Shown here in pieces: positions 8,478 through 16,226 of a stretch of DNA of 64,000 bases (its first letter is position 1; the number at the start of each line of letters is the position of its first letter). A program made the position numbers and the translations under genes. Source of the DNA: Trichomonas vaginalis G3 (lineage: Eukaryota > Parabasalia > Trichomonadida > Trichomonadidae); the NCBI RefSeq assembly GCF_026262505.1, contig NC_067208.1, positions 14,641,962-14,705,961 of the forward strand. The letters run 5' to 3'. A model generated the notes under the pieces. The model was not told the origin of the DNA, ran no database searches, and worked only from the letters and a program-made list of their open reading frames with translations.

Positions 8478-8714
8478 CTGCTACTGTCAGTAAAAGTACT
8501 GCTACTGTCAGTAAAAGTACTGCTACTGTCAGTAAAAGTACTGCTACTGTCAGTAAAAAGGAAAATTTGAGAGGGTTTTCGACGATAAAGTACTGCTACT
8601 GTCAGTAAAAGTACTGCTACTGTCAGTAAAAATACTGCTACTGTCAGTAAAAGTACTGCTACTGTCAGTAAAAGTACTGCTACTGTCAGTAAAAGTACTG
8701 CTAATGTCAGTAGC
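8478..8714 (+). repeat. 21-bp tandem repeat array in two blocks
   Basis: A unit GCTACTGTCAGTAAAAGTACT is repeated about four times (to about 8558) and about six times (from about 8588). The spacer between the blocks contains GACGATAAA, which also stands just before the first block. Because 21 is a multiple of three, two plus-strand frames are open through the array: one gives a Ser/Thr/Lys heptad, the other a Leu/Val heptad that runs in frame into the small ORF at 8704. Confidence 0.9.
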
Positions 8715-8823
8715 AATGGTCGAAGTCGAACCTACCGACGAGGCAATTTACCTAATTGAAATTAACGAGCTTGTTAAAGACTTCCTCAGGCAGAATGTAA
8801 AAGGCAAGCTTGTTAACGGTTAG
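8704..8823 (+). CDS. Small ORF (39 aa) at the end of the 21-bp array, possible remnant
   Basis: ATG at 8704 to TAG at 8821-8823. The product contains DEAIYLIEINELVKDFLRQ, a helical segment. The same segment, with the same surrounding bases (GACGAGGCA then TTTACCTAATT), is found at 13,290-13,350, at the start of a decayed gene that also follows a tandem array. This homology supports both as copies of one coding region whose upstream part has become, or always was, a repeat array. The ORF may be only the tail of a longer protein read through the array. No function is known. Confidence 0.4.
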   Translation: MSVAMVEVEPTDEAIYLIEINELVKDFLRQNVKGKLVNG

Positions 8824-8862
8824 AAACCGTATAGAACCTTCATTTTTTTCCTCAAAAATAAT

Positions 8863-8907
8863 GTTTATGTTAGAATATTAGAAAATAACATTTTTTCTAA
8901 CATAAAC
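8863..8907. repeat. Perfect 13-bp inverted repeat (hairpin)
   Basis: GTTTATGTTAGAA at 8863-8875 is repeated in reverse complement at 8895-8907, with a 19-base AT-rich loop. The core ATGTTAGAA is shared with the palindromic repeats at 10.1, 10.3 and 12.6 kb, so it belongs to the same family. Confidence 0.8.
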
Positions 8908-8937
8908 GTTTCACATGGTAAACGTTATTTTTACATT

Positions 8938-9240
8938 ATGACACGAAGTGAAGGTTGACACTTCGTCAAAAAAATCCCTGAAATCATATCTTTACATACA
9001 AAAAAATACAAAAAAAATGACACTTTTTCATTAGATAACTGTTATTTTTTGACGAAGTGAACATTGACACTTCGTCAAAAAAATCCCTGAAATCATATCT
9101 TACATACAAAAAAATACAAAATAAAACTAACTTTTTCATTAGATAACTGTTATTTTTTGACGAAGTGAACATTGACACTTCGTCAAAAAAATCCCTGAAA
9201 TCATATCTTACATACAAAAAAATACAAAAAAATGACACTA
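8938..9240. repeat. Hairpin-bearing repeat array, left block
   Basis: About three units of about 108 bp. Each contains the hairpin TGACGAAGTG, an 8-base loop, then CACTTCGTCA (perfect copies 9050-9077 and 9158-9185; a variant near 8939-8970). Each is followed by the shared leader-like block TACATACAAAA and AAAACTAACTTT. Minus-strand ORFs seen across the block are products of the periodicity and not genes. Confidence 0.9.
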
Positions 9241-9282
9241 ACTTTATTTTCTGACTTTCACAAAAGACCAAAAATAAACGCT

Positions 9283-9894
9283 TTACATGTATTTTTCAGC
9301 AACTTCGTCAAATAATTTTATAGCTTTATCTATCTCATCTACTTCAAACGTTTCTTTACCTTTTATGGGAGCACCATACATTTTCTCAAACTTTTCAAGT
9401 AGTTCTGTTTCTGCAGCTCTCATATCATTAACAAACACAACCTTGACTCTATTGACTGTACTGTCATATCTTTGAGTTATATTATATGTTCTTCCTATCT
9501 TATATCTCTTTGTATTGAAGTCCTTCGGTTTCTGAACGATGTAAAGTAAGCCTTCACTGCAACGTTCCGTATCGAATGAACCATATGTTATGAAGTTATA
9601 TCCAACAACTGGGTCTAACCATAACAAAACTATTGGTATAAGACTTTTGTCGATGAGATATGCTGTAGTTCCATAGAATCTTACCGATATCATAAGCTCA
9701 GGATTTCTTGTCAAAATTTTCTGAGTAGAAGCAATTTTAACCCAGTCCTTCGGTCTCTTTCCAGATGGAGATAAAATGTCTGACAAAGAATATTTGTTGT
9801 ATTTCTTTGAGTATCTTACGTTTAAATCACCTATTCTAACCACTTTGGTGTCATTGTCTATCTTTTTAACTGTTTCAAACTCAATGTTTGACAT
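9283..9894 (-). CDS. KilA-N-like protein with T5orf172/GIY-YIG-type C-terminal domain
   Basis: A 203-residue protein on the minus strand. The N-terminal half has the KilA-N-type layout (SLSDILSPSGKRPKDW, then a helix and YLIDKSLIPIVLLWLDP). The C-terminal half carries GLLYIVQKPKDFNTKRYKIG, followed by RYDSTVNRVKVVFVNDMRAAETELLEKF. This is the pattern of the T5orf172 branch of the GIY-YIG fold ('yi....yKIGrt.n...R......'), common fused to KilA-N or Bro-type domains in large DNA viruses. The start ATG at 9892-9894 is chosen to match the KilA-N gene at 8046; a second ATG in frame exists at 9912. Role inferred as DNA binding with possible nuclease or regulatory activity. Confidence 0.7.
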   Translation of the reverse strand: MSNIEFETVKKIDNDTKVVRIGDLNVRYSKKYNKYSLSDILSPSGKRPKDWVKIASTQKILTRNPELMISVRFYGTTAYLIDKSLIPIVLLWLDPVVGYNFITYGSFDTERCSEGLLYIVQKPKDFNTKRYKIGRTYNITQRYDSTVNRVKVVFVNDMRAAETELLEKFEKMYGAPIKGKETFEVDEIDKAIKLFDEVAEKYM

Positions 9895-9955
9895 ATATGT
9901 CTTTACATACAAAATAAAAAAATAAATAAAAATAAAACTAACTTTATTTTTTCTG
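9895..9955 (-). promoter_or_regulatory. Shared AT-rich leader/promoter cassette (copy 2)
   Basis: Near-identical to the block upstream of the KilA-N gene at 8046, from TGTCTTTACATACAAAATAA to AACTAACTTTATTTTTT. It is followed by TGTCTTAAGGAAATTCA, which recurs several times in the 11.6-12.6 kb array. Confidence 0.5.
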
Positions 9956-10125
9956 TCTTAAGGAAATTCACGATTTTCATAGAGTTTTGGCGACTAAGGT
10001 TTCTTACCTACTCGCTGTTCTTCACTGTTTTCGTACGGAATCTCTTCTCTCGGTTTTCCGAGGGAAGCAAGCATATGCCCTAAAAATTATTTTACTCAGA
10101 ATTTTGTTGCTGAATTCAGCAAAAA

Positions 10126-10322
10126 TATATTTTATGTTAGAATGTTAGATCTAACATGTTTTCTAACACGTTTTCTAACATGGTCTAAAACACACAAAAC
10201 TCATGAATTTTCAAGACTTCATCGAACTTAAATGTTTTGTCAAGACTTCATTGTAAATGACCAAAAATATATTTTATGTTAGCATGTTAGATCTAACATG
10301 TTTTCTAACACGTTTTCTAACA
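10126..10322. repeat. Two direct copies of a palindrome-bearing 56-bp repeat
   Basis: Segments at about 10126-10181 and 10267-10322 are near-identical. Each holds the 16-bp perfect palindrome ATGTTAGATCTAACAT (10142-10157 and 10284-10299), followed by TTTTCTAACACGTTTTCTAA. A third copy in inverted orientation lies at about 12588-12633. Together they bracket the gene at 10404-11267 and the right hairpin array. Confidence 0.85.
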
Positions 10323-10403
10323 TAACTATTTACAAGCGTTTTACATGGTATATGTTGCGATGGTTCATGACTTTAAACAGTTTTGTAGCTTCTATTTCTT
10401 CTT

Positions 10404-11267
10404 TTAGTACATCGAATGTTTTAACAATGCCGAAGGTTTTTTATATTTCTTCTTGACGTCAGATAGAAGGAAATCTTCTGCTGTTGGATAGTTTTTGTTC
10501 AGAAATGCTAACATGTCCATTTTATTTTCTGCTGGTTTTTCTGCTTCTTTCTTTAAGTCTGCATAGTCGTTTCTCATTCTTTCTATCTCTTTGACGGAGT
10601 AGTTATATCTCCTCATTGCTGCTTTACATTTAGAACATTGCGGGTTCATTTTTGCGTTATATTCTGAAACCTTACCTGCTAAAACAACTAAAGCGTCAAT
10701 GGTTTTCTTTAACTCAAAAGTTGCTGGTTTTATTTGTTTGTTCCATACTTTGCCTCTTCTATCTTCATCTCTTATCTGCCATACACATTCAGCAACTAAC
10801 GAAACAAAGTTGTCGTAGGTCTTAAATTCTTCAGATTTATATATGTCAGAGATGTTCTTATATACCATGTCGCAATCTTTGTCCATAACCTTATGGTTGC
10901 AATGAAATCCTAGAAACTCATAGTTTACCTTTCGTATGAACCTCTTTATTTCTACTGAGTCAGTTGCTTTGACTTCTATTTCATCGAATTCAGGAATAGT
11001 GAGTTTTTGTTGCTGAATTTCAGGTAGTTTAGGCAAATGGTCAATAATGTCCTCCATTTCATAAAGATACTGTTCATTTGTTTCATCTTTCGCACTACAG
11101 TCTAAATTACATGTTAAAAGTTCTTGCTTTATCTTCTGGATTTCTGTTTCAAAAGTATATGAAGAAGGAATGAAGCTTTTCATCTCTACTAACATAGATG
11201 TTGGATTCATGACTAAAGAGTTTGGTGCTGTAGTTGTTTGTATTGCTGTTGTGCCGATTGTTGACAT
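10404..11267 (-). CDS. Uncharacterised Maverick accessory protein, frameshifted near its C-terminus
   Basis: The ATG at 11265-11267 follows the shared leader; an in-frame ATG at 11285 lies inside the leader and is less likely. The 287-residue product is mainly helical and contains a Cys pair (NPQCSKCKAAM) near residue 210 that could bind zinc together with CNLDC or FHCNH upstream, but no known finger spacing is obvious. At a run of six A's near 10440 the frame departs. The neighbouring frame continues for about 35 codons as a natural-looking tail (KTFDVLKEEIEATKLFKVM) to a TAA at 10330-10332. No family recognised. The position among KilA-N-type genes suggests an accessory regulatory role. Confidence 0.55.
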   Translation of the reverse strand: MSTIGTTAIQTTTAPNSLVMNPTSMLVEMKSFIPSSYTFETEIQKIKQELLTCNLDCSAKDETNEQYLYEMEDIIDHLPKLPEIQQQKLTIPEFDEIEVKATDSVEIKRFIRKVNYEFLGFHCNHKVMDKDCDMVYKNISDIYKSEEFKTYDNFVSLVAECVWQIRDEDRRGKVWNKQIKPATFELKKTIDALVVLAGKVSEYNAKMNPQCSKCKAAMRRYNYSVKEIERMRNDYADLKKEAEKPAENKMDMLAFLNKNYPTAEDFLLSDVKKKYKKPSALLKHSMY

Positions 11268-11327
11268 TTTTATTTTTTTATACAAAATAAAAAAAATAAA
11301 AAAAATAAAACTAACTTTATTTTTTAT
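11268..11327 (-). promoter_or_regulatory. Shared AT-rich leader/promoter cassette (copy 3)
   Basis: TACAAAATAAAAAAAATAAA followed by ATAAAACTAACTTTATTTTT stands directly upstream of the gene starting at 11267, as at copies 1 and 2. The surrounding sequence differs from those copies, so the block itself appears conserved. Confidence 0.5.
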
Positions 11328-11342
11328 TTCGGGAAAATTTTG

Positions 11343-11540
11343 TCTAAAACATTTACGATGAAATCATGACAAAACATTTACGTTCATGTTTGACAAAGCA
11401 TGTACGTTCATGTTTGACAAAACATTTACGTTCATGTTTGACAAAGCATGTACGTTCATGTTTGACAAAACATTTACGCTCATTACGATGAAATCATGAC
11501 AAAACATTTACGATGAAATCATGACAAAACATATACCCGA
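11343..11540. repeat. Short tandem repeats around GACAAAACATTTACG
   Basis: About eight near-repeats of a 20-24-base unit: (A)TGACAAAACATTTACG or the variant TTGACAAAGCATGTACG, with TTCATG or ATGAAATC between. The same motif recurs singly between hairpin units at 11.7-12.2 kb. I see no ORF in it. Confidence 0.8.
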
Positions 11541-11559
11541 CATTCTCGTCAAATACAAT

Positions 11560-12560
11560 AAAAATGACACTTTTTCATTAGATAACTGTTATTTTTTGAC
11601 GAAGTGAACATTGACACTTCGTCAAAAAAATCCCTGAAATCATATCTTACATACAAAATAAAAAAATAAAACTAACTTTATTTTTTCTGTCTTAAGGAAA
11701 TTCATGACAAAACATTTACGAAGAAGTCTTGACAAAACATTTACCCGACATTCTCGTCAAATACAAAATAAAACTAACTTTTTCATTAGATAACTGTTAT
11801 TTTTTGACGAAGTGAACATTGACACTTCGTCAAAAAAATCCCTGAAATCATATCTTACATACAAAAAAATACAAAATAAAACTAACTTTATTTTTTCTGT
11901 CTTAAGGAAATTCATGACAAAACATGTACGAAGAAGTCTTGACAAAACATTTACGAAGAAGTCTTGACAAAACATTTACGAAGAAGTCATGACAAAACAT
12001 TTACCCGACATTCTCGTCAAATACAAAATAAAACTAACTTTTTCATTAGATAACTGTTATTTTTTGACGAAGTGAACATTGACACTTCGTCAAAAAAATC
12101 CCTGAAATCATATCTTACATACAAAAAAATACAAAATAAAACTAACTTTATTTTTTCTATCTTAAGGAAATTCATGACAAAACATTTACCGACATTCTCG
12201 TCAAATACAAAATAAAACTAACTTTTTCATTAGATAACTGTTATTTTTTGACGAAGTGAACATTGACACTTCGTCAAAAAAATCCCTGAAATCATATCTT
12301 ACATACAAAAAAATACAAAATAAAACTAACTTTTTCATTAGATAACTGTTATTTTTTGACGAAGTGAACATTGACACTTCGTCAAAAAAATCCCTGAAAT
12401 CATATCTTACATACAAAATAAAAAAATAAAACTAACTTTTTCATTAGATAACTGTTATTTTTTGACGAAGTGAACATTGACACTTCGTCAAAAAAATCCC
12501 TGAAATCATATCTTACATACAAAAAAATACAAAATAAAACTAACTTTATTTTTTCTATCT
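11560..12560. repeat. Hairpin-bearing repeat array, right block
   Basis: Six perfect copies of the hairpin TGACGAAGTG/CACTTCGTCA (11597-11624, 11805-11832, 12065-12092, 12249-12276, 12357-12384, 12463-12490). Each is preceded by TTTTTCATTAGATAACTGTT and followed by AAAAAAATCCCTGAAATCAT and the leader-like block. Several units also carry TCTTAAGGAAATTCATGA. Spacing is 106-108 bp between the last three and larger before, where short repeats have been inserted. Confidence 0.9.
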
Positions 12561-12587
12561 TAAGGAAATTCATGAAAATTCATGAGG

Positions 12588-12633
12588 TTAGAAAACGTGT
12601 TAGATCTAACATTCTAACATAAATTATATTTTT
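12588..12633. repeat. Inverted copy of the TGTTAGATCTAACA palindrome repeat
   Basis: Reverse complement of the repeats at 10126-10181 and 10267-10322. It reads GTTAGAAAACGTGTTAGATC and then TAACATTCTAACATAAA on the plus strand. With those copies it forms inverted flanks about 2.3 kb apart. It runs into the 3' end of the Pro/Gln-rich gene at 12614. Confidence 0.8.
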
Positions 12634-13132
12634 GGTCCGGGAACAACTTTCTCTCAATTGGAGCTGTGGCATACTCTTTGCGTAAGCGGTTCAGACCTTC
12701 TTCGAACTCTTGGTCTCTCTTCGATTTGGATTGAGATTGGAATTGCTGGGGTGGAGCTTGCTGGAACATCCAAGGGTTGGGGAAGTAAGGCATAGGCAGA
12801 GGAGGGTAGTTCGGGAAGCCTTGTGGTGGGTAGTAACCTTGAGGTGGAAATTGGTAGTAATTTGGTGGAGGGACTTGCTGGAACTGAGGTTGCTGAGGAG
12901 ACTGTTGTGGTTCTTTAGGTTCCTCTGTTTGGGAATGGACTGGGTTGGTGGGACGTGGGACATTCGTTTGTGTCCTGTCAGAAGGAAGAACTTTTCCTGT
13001 TGGAAGGAAAAACTTTTCCTGTTGGAAGGAAAAACTTTTTCTGTCGGAAGGAAAAACTTTTTCTGTCGGAAGGAAAAACTTTTTCTGTTGGAAGGAAAAA
13101 CTTTTTCTGAAGTTCGACCAAAAAGTTCTCAA
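12614..13132 (-). CDS. Pro/Gln-rich protein with 22-residue N-terminal repeats
   Basis: The C-terminal 120 residues look like true coding sequence: a Pro/Gln/Tyr-rich low-complexity region (QGYYPPQGFPNYPPLPMPYF) followed by a charged helix (RDQEFEEGLNRLRKEYATA) and a stop at 12614-12616. The N-terminal part is read from the 22-bp tandem array; since 22 is not a multiple of three, the protein repeat has 22 residues and uses all three frames in turn. The start ATG at 13130-13132 is uncertain, because the array can open several frames. Composition suggests a disordered, possibly virion-associated or scaffold-like protein, but no family is recognised. Confidence 0.5.
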   Translation of the reverse strand: MRTFWSNFRKSFSFQQKKFFLPTEKVFPSDRKSFSFQQEKFFLPTGKVLPSDRTQTNVPRPTNPVHSQTEEPKEPQQSPQQPQFQQVPPPNYYQFPPQGYYPPQGFPNYPPLPMPYFPNPWMFQQAPPQQFQSQSKSKRDQEFEEGLNRLRKEYATAPIERKLFPDQKYNLC

Positions 13133-13256
13133 TTTTCGAAAATTTGAATGGTTTACGGACGGACAACTGGAAAAATTTTTTCTGTCGGAAGGAAAAATTT
13201 TTTTCTGTCGGAAGGAAAAACTTTTTCTGTCGGAAGGAAAAACTTTTTCTGTCGGA
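12985..13256. repeat. 22-bp tandem repeat array in two blocks
   Basis: The unit CTGTCGGAAGGAAAAACTTT(TT) is repeated about six times from 12985 to 13108 and about four times from 13178 to 13256, with variants (GTTGG for GTCGG). A non-repetitive spacer of about 70 bases lies between. Plus-strand ORFs through the array are periodic shadows. Confidence 0.9.
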
Positions 13257-13270
13257 TGGAAGGACTCGGA

Positions 13271-13626
13271 ATGCCAGAAGGATTTGACGAGGCAGTTTAC
13301 CTAATTTAAATAAACGACTGCGTAAAAGACTACTTGCGCAAGGTCATGAAGCCCCAAGGTCAAGTTCACCACTATTTCTGGAAGGGCTGTCTTGAATCTC
13401 GAGACTTCGACTGGAATTCCAATTCAAATACCAGACGGGACAGCCTACGACGACATAAAGCAAGCAAAGAAAGAAGCTCGTGTTAAGTTCCTAAACAAAC
13501 GTCCTTGGATACTACTTCAAACAAGGAGAACCCCACCCATATGAAATTGGCAATTCAGTCTCTCTTCGCTTCTCGGGTCAACCATTCTACATAACCTGTG
13601 AAGGCGACATCCAACCAGTTCAGTAA
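13271..13626 (+). pseudogene. Decayed gene downstream of the 22-bp array
   Basis: Open stretches in different frames line up in order. First MPEGFDEAVYLI, then a TAA, then INDCVKDYLRKVM, homologous to the small ORF at 8704. Next comes a frame reading GIPIQIPDGTAYDDIKQAKK, and last one reading YYFKQGEPHPYEIGNSVSL and ending in GDIQPVQ with a TAA at 13624-13626. At least three indels or stops interrupt it. The last part looks beta-rich. No function is recognised. The pairing of a tandem array and this coding region at two places indicates a duplicated module. Confidence 0.6.
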
Positions 13627-13703
13627 ACCTTAACGTTTAATGCACTTTTTTATGTTTTTTGTGAAAGTGTCAAAAAATAAAATTGTTTTCATGAGTTTTC
13701 TAC

Positions 13704-13734
13704 GATATTAGAAAAAATGTTATTTTCTAATATC
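13704..13734. repeat. 12-bp hairpin between convergent genes
   Basis: GATATTAGAAAA and its reverse complement TTTTCTAATATC with a 7-base loop. It lies between the ends of the plus-strand pseudogene (13626) and the minus-strand pseudogene (13742), where a 3'-end signal would be expected, but its function is unknown. Confidence 0.6.
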
Positions 13735-13741
13735 TTCACAT

Positions 13742-14604
13742 TCAATACTTTTTCAGCACTTTTCCGTAGTTATATATGAAAGAACAATTCGAGATAAAAG
13801 TCATAGTACAATGGAATAATATGTTGCACACCATTTGTTGTGAACAAAACTTGAAAGTCAGAGAAACTGTTACTAGGTGGTTCGTAGAATTTAGAAGCAA
13901 AGTCATAAAAGTCCTTACAATACATAGAAAACTATTGTTGCTTGAACTGAAACTTGCATGACACATAACATTTTGAGGGTCAAACACGTTTCTATAAACT
14001 GTCAAATCTGCTGGTGGAAGTATAAATTGAAATGGACCATCTGGTGGTAATGGTTCGTTCTGGTTTAGTAACCGAAGAAATTGTGCCCAAGAACGTTTGT
14101 CTACTTTCCAAAATAAAAACTCTGTATCTCTTGGAGGGTTAATTTCAATCTTTTGAAAATGAAACGGTGGAGTTCATCTTGTCATATTCTAGTTTCAGAT
14201 AGTATGTTCCATTTAGTAAAGAGTCGTATTTTTCTTGAAATTCCCAATAATATTTGTTCATTTGAGTTTGAAAGTCATTTAGAGTTTTCTCAAGACTTTC
14301 GTCTGAACGAACTGTAAAGATTCTCATTTCGTCAAATTTGTCTATTAGACCATCAGAACCTTTATACTGCCCATGAAAATATACTGCGAACATAAATGCG
14401 TTAGTTCTATTTGAAAACAAAACTCTTCTAAATCCTATTGCCTTTGCATCTGAAGGACTTTGAAGCCAACGAATTGGATAGTCAACCTGTAATGCTCGGG
14501 ATGAAATTTCTTCATCTGAAATAGTCCTACCAGCATTTGTAAAGATATAGTCTAACGGTTTTTGTATCTGCTACTTTTGTTCTTTGTTTTTCAACCTGAA
14601 GCAT
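13742..14604 (-). pseudogene. Frameshifted member (copy A) of a duplicated Maverick gene family
   Basis: The gene begins at the ATG at 14602-14604 (MLQVEKQRTKVADTK). After a frameshift near 14560 it continues through YPIRWLQSPSDAKAIGFRRV and the open frame 14145-14420, and after further shifts ends in the frame 13742-14005 (VFDPQNVMCHASFSSSNNSF ... SFIYNYGKVLKKY). Copy B at 18.6-19.5 kb on the other strand shows the same blocks in the same order, so this is one old gene of about 285 codons broken at three or more places. The blocks are beta-rich with conserved Trp and Phe residues, which would fit a virion protein, but no family is recognised. Confidence 0.6.
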
Positions 14605-14757
14605 TTAATATATGTAAAAATATATTGTTTTAAAATGGTATGCCATTTCATATTTCTCATCTAACAAACAAGTTTCCCAACGGTCTTCTCCAACAAACTC
14701 AGCGTACATTTCAAATAAAATTAAAAAATGTCACTTTTTTAAAATAAATTTTTTACT

Positions 14758-15003
14758 TCATGCAATGTTTAACACATCGAAAGGCATGTCCATAAGACGT
14801 TCTTCTTCTAACCTCTCTAGTCTGTTTGGATAATTGGCACGTGCTGTTTCCAAATCCATTTCGTAGCGAAGACCAGACAATTTGTCATAGACTTTTATGG
14901 GTCTTCCCTTCCTATATTTAAAATTCTTCGAAACTCTCCAACCATATCTTTGTAACTCTGCTTTTATTCTAGCAGATTTTCTATCCATTCTATATGGGGG
15001 CAT
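14758..15003 (-). CDS. Small basic Maverick protein, 81 aa
   Basis: An intact ORF with its start ATG at 15001-15003, 29 bases downstream of the stop of the next gene on the same strand. The protein is strongly basic (many Arg and Lys in residues 1-50) and becomes acidic near the end. Such small basic proteins in viral late clusters often bind DNA in the particle; here that is only inference. The 150 bases between it and copy A (14605-14757) hold no ORF that I can support. Confidence 0.6.
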   Translation of the reverse strand: MPPYRMDRKSARIKAELQRYGWRVSKNFKYRKGRPIKVYDKLSGLRYEMDLETARANYPNRLERLEEERLMDMPFDVLNIA

Positions 15004-15032
15004 TTTTATAAAAATAAAAAATATTTTTTTCT

Positions 15033-15617
15033 TTACTTAACATAACCGCCTGCTGCCATAAGTCTTTGACGCCAACCCATACCAGCTAATGAAGGTTGAC
15101 TTGGTTTAGTTTCCAAACTAAACTTTGGTTTTGGTTTATCTTCAGTTTTTGGTTTTTCTTCTTCTATCGGTTTTTCGTCACTTTTCGGTTTCTCTGACTT
15201 TACTTCACTTGCAGGAACAGTTGTGTCGTCAACATCTTCATAAATATCATATGCCATTTGTTTTTGTTTTCCTTTCAACTTTTTGTGTTTGTTGTAAAGT
15301 TTAGAATATTTCGACTCTAAGTCAATGAGATGTTCTATAATGAACTGTTGGTCAGTGAAGTAAACTTTTCCATCTGTTGTCTCGAAAGCTCCTTCAGACT
15401 TCAATATTTTATTTGTGAGAGTCTGTTTCTTTTTTGAGATACTTGCCGTTCCATTTTTATGAAAAGTGACTTTGTAGTTAGGGTTTGTATTTCCAGACCT
15501 GGCACTTTCTATTATTGAATTTTTCTCTTCATCTGTAAGTTCTTTGACAGGTTTTGACAATGGTTCTGAACTTTTTGTTTGTGGTGTCAAATCTACCGTT
15601 TCAACTTCTTCGGTCAT
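15033..15617 (-). CDS. Charged, Lys/Glu/Pro-rich Maverick protein, 194 aa
   Basis: An intact ORF whose start at 15615-15617 follows ACTGAGATGA. Residues 45-120 form a folded-looking part with a helical, coiled-coil-like segment (HLIDLESKYSKLYNKHKKL). Residues 125-175 are a Lys/Glu/Pro-rich disordered region. The C-terminus is GMGWRQRLMAAGGYVK, a short basic Gly-rich end. This layout resembles scaffold or core proteins of small DNA viruses, but there is no specific match. It belongs to a run of minus-strand genes 14758-16209 with short spacers. Confidence 0.65.
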   Translation of the reverse strand: MTEEVETVDLTPQTKSSEPLSKPVKELTDEEKNSIIESARSGNTNPNYKVTFHKNGTASISKKKQTLTNKILKSEGAFETTDGKVYFTDQQFIIEHLIDLESKYSKLYNKHKKLKGKQKQMAYDIYEDVDDTTVPASEVKSEKPKSDEKPIEEEKPKTEDKPKPKFSLETKPSQPSLAGMGWRQRLMAAGGYVK

Positions 15618-15635
15618 TTCATCTCAGTAAAAATT

Positions 15636-15788
15636 TTAGTTTGGTTTGTTTTCAACTGGTTGTTGTTGTTTTTTAAGTCGGTCTAAAACTTCCTGAGGTA
15701 TAGGAAGAACTTGACAAACACGTTGTGTAACTGCTGGAAGCCGACAAATCCATCTTGAACCCATTTGTCTCAATGCTGTATTGTTCAT
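15636..15788 (-). CDS. Small Maverick protein, 50 aa
   Basis: A 50-codon ORF from the ATG at 15786-15788 to the TAA at 15636-15638. Its upstream context TACTGAGATGAA is identical to that of the next gene (15617), which supports translation. The product has an amphipathic N-terminal part with two Cys residues, a Pro-containing helix (IPQEVLDRLKK) and a Gln-rich end. No function is recognised. Spacing to the neighbours on the same strand is about 20 bases on each side. Confidence 0.55.
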   Translation of the reverse strand: MNNTALRQMGSRWICRLPAVTQRVCQVLPIPQEVLDRLKKQQQPVENKPN

Positions 15789-15807
15789 TTCATCTCAGTA
15801 AAAAACT

Positions 15808-16209
15808 TTACATTCCCCACGTTTGAGGCGGTTGAGGTTGGTTATTGTTTACCCATTGTTGTGCATGGTTATATCCTCTGTTAAAGAATCTTTCACCTTG
15901 GTCCATATAGTGTCCTGCTTGGTTATAGTAGTCATTTGCTTTGTTATAATAGTTTCCTGCTTGTCTTCCTACATTGTCCATCCATCCTTGAACTTTTCCT
16001 CTTGTTTCAGGATTTGGAATAAGATTTGTTGCATCTCGTGCTACATCCCAACCTTTCTGTACAGTTTGTATAATAGGTTGTGCTTTCTCTTTAAGTATAC
16101 CTAATGTACTCAAAATCTTCCTTCCAACTCCAAATACACCTCTGGCTATTGTTCCCACTGCGGGCAAAAATCTGGATGCAACTCCTGCTAATGCGCCAAA
16201 TAAACCCAT
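15808..16209 (-). CDS. Amphipathic minor virion protein candidate, 133 aa
   Basis: Starts MGLFGALAGVASRFLPAVG, a Gly/Ala-rich amphipathic helix. A second hydrophobic/basic segment follows (GVGRKILSTLGILKEKAQ), then a Tyr/Asn/Gln-rich tail with repeats of the YYN type and a Pro-Gln end. The smaller protein at 19415-19696 has the same plan. In adenoviruses and related particles, a minor capsid protein with an N-terminal amphipathic helix helps the particle cross membranes; a similar role here is inference from layout only. The gene is divergent from the integrase, with 17 bases between the two start codons. Confidence 0.6.
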   Translation of the reverse strand: MGLFGALAGVASRFLPAVGTIARGVFGVGRKILSTLGILKEKAQPIIQTVQKGWDVARDATNLIPNPETRGKVQGWMDNVGRQAGNYYNKANDYYNQAGHYMDQGERFFNRGYNHAQQWVNNNQPQPPQTWGM

Positions 16210-16226
16210 TTCTTATAGGATAAAAA

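Noticed and set aside
8447..8716. Minus-strand Leu/Val heptad ORF
   Set aside because: A product of the 21-bp periodicity; the coding signal is on the plus strand at the array's end.
11757..12416. Minus-strand ORFs through the hairpin array
   Set aside because: The 36-residue repeat follows from the 108-bp period; the DNA is dominated by hairpins and leader-like blocks.
8938..12560. CRISPR array
   Set aside because: The unit of about 108 bp is repeated whole, without unique spacers of uniform size, and the host is a eukaryote.
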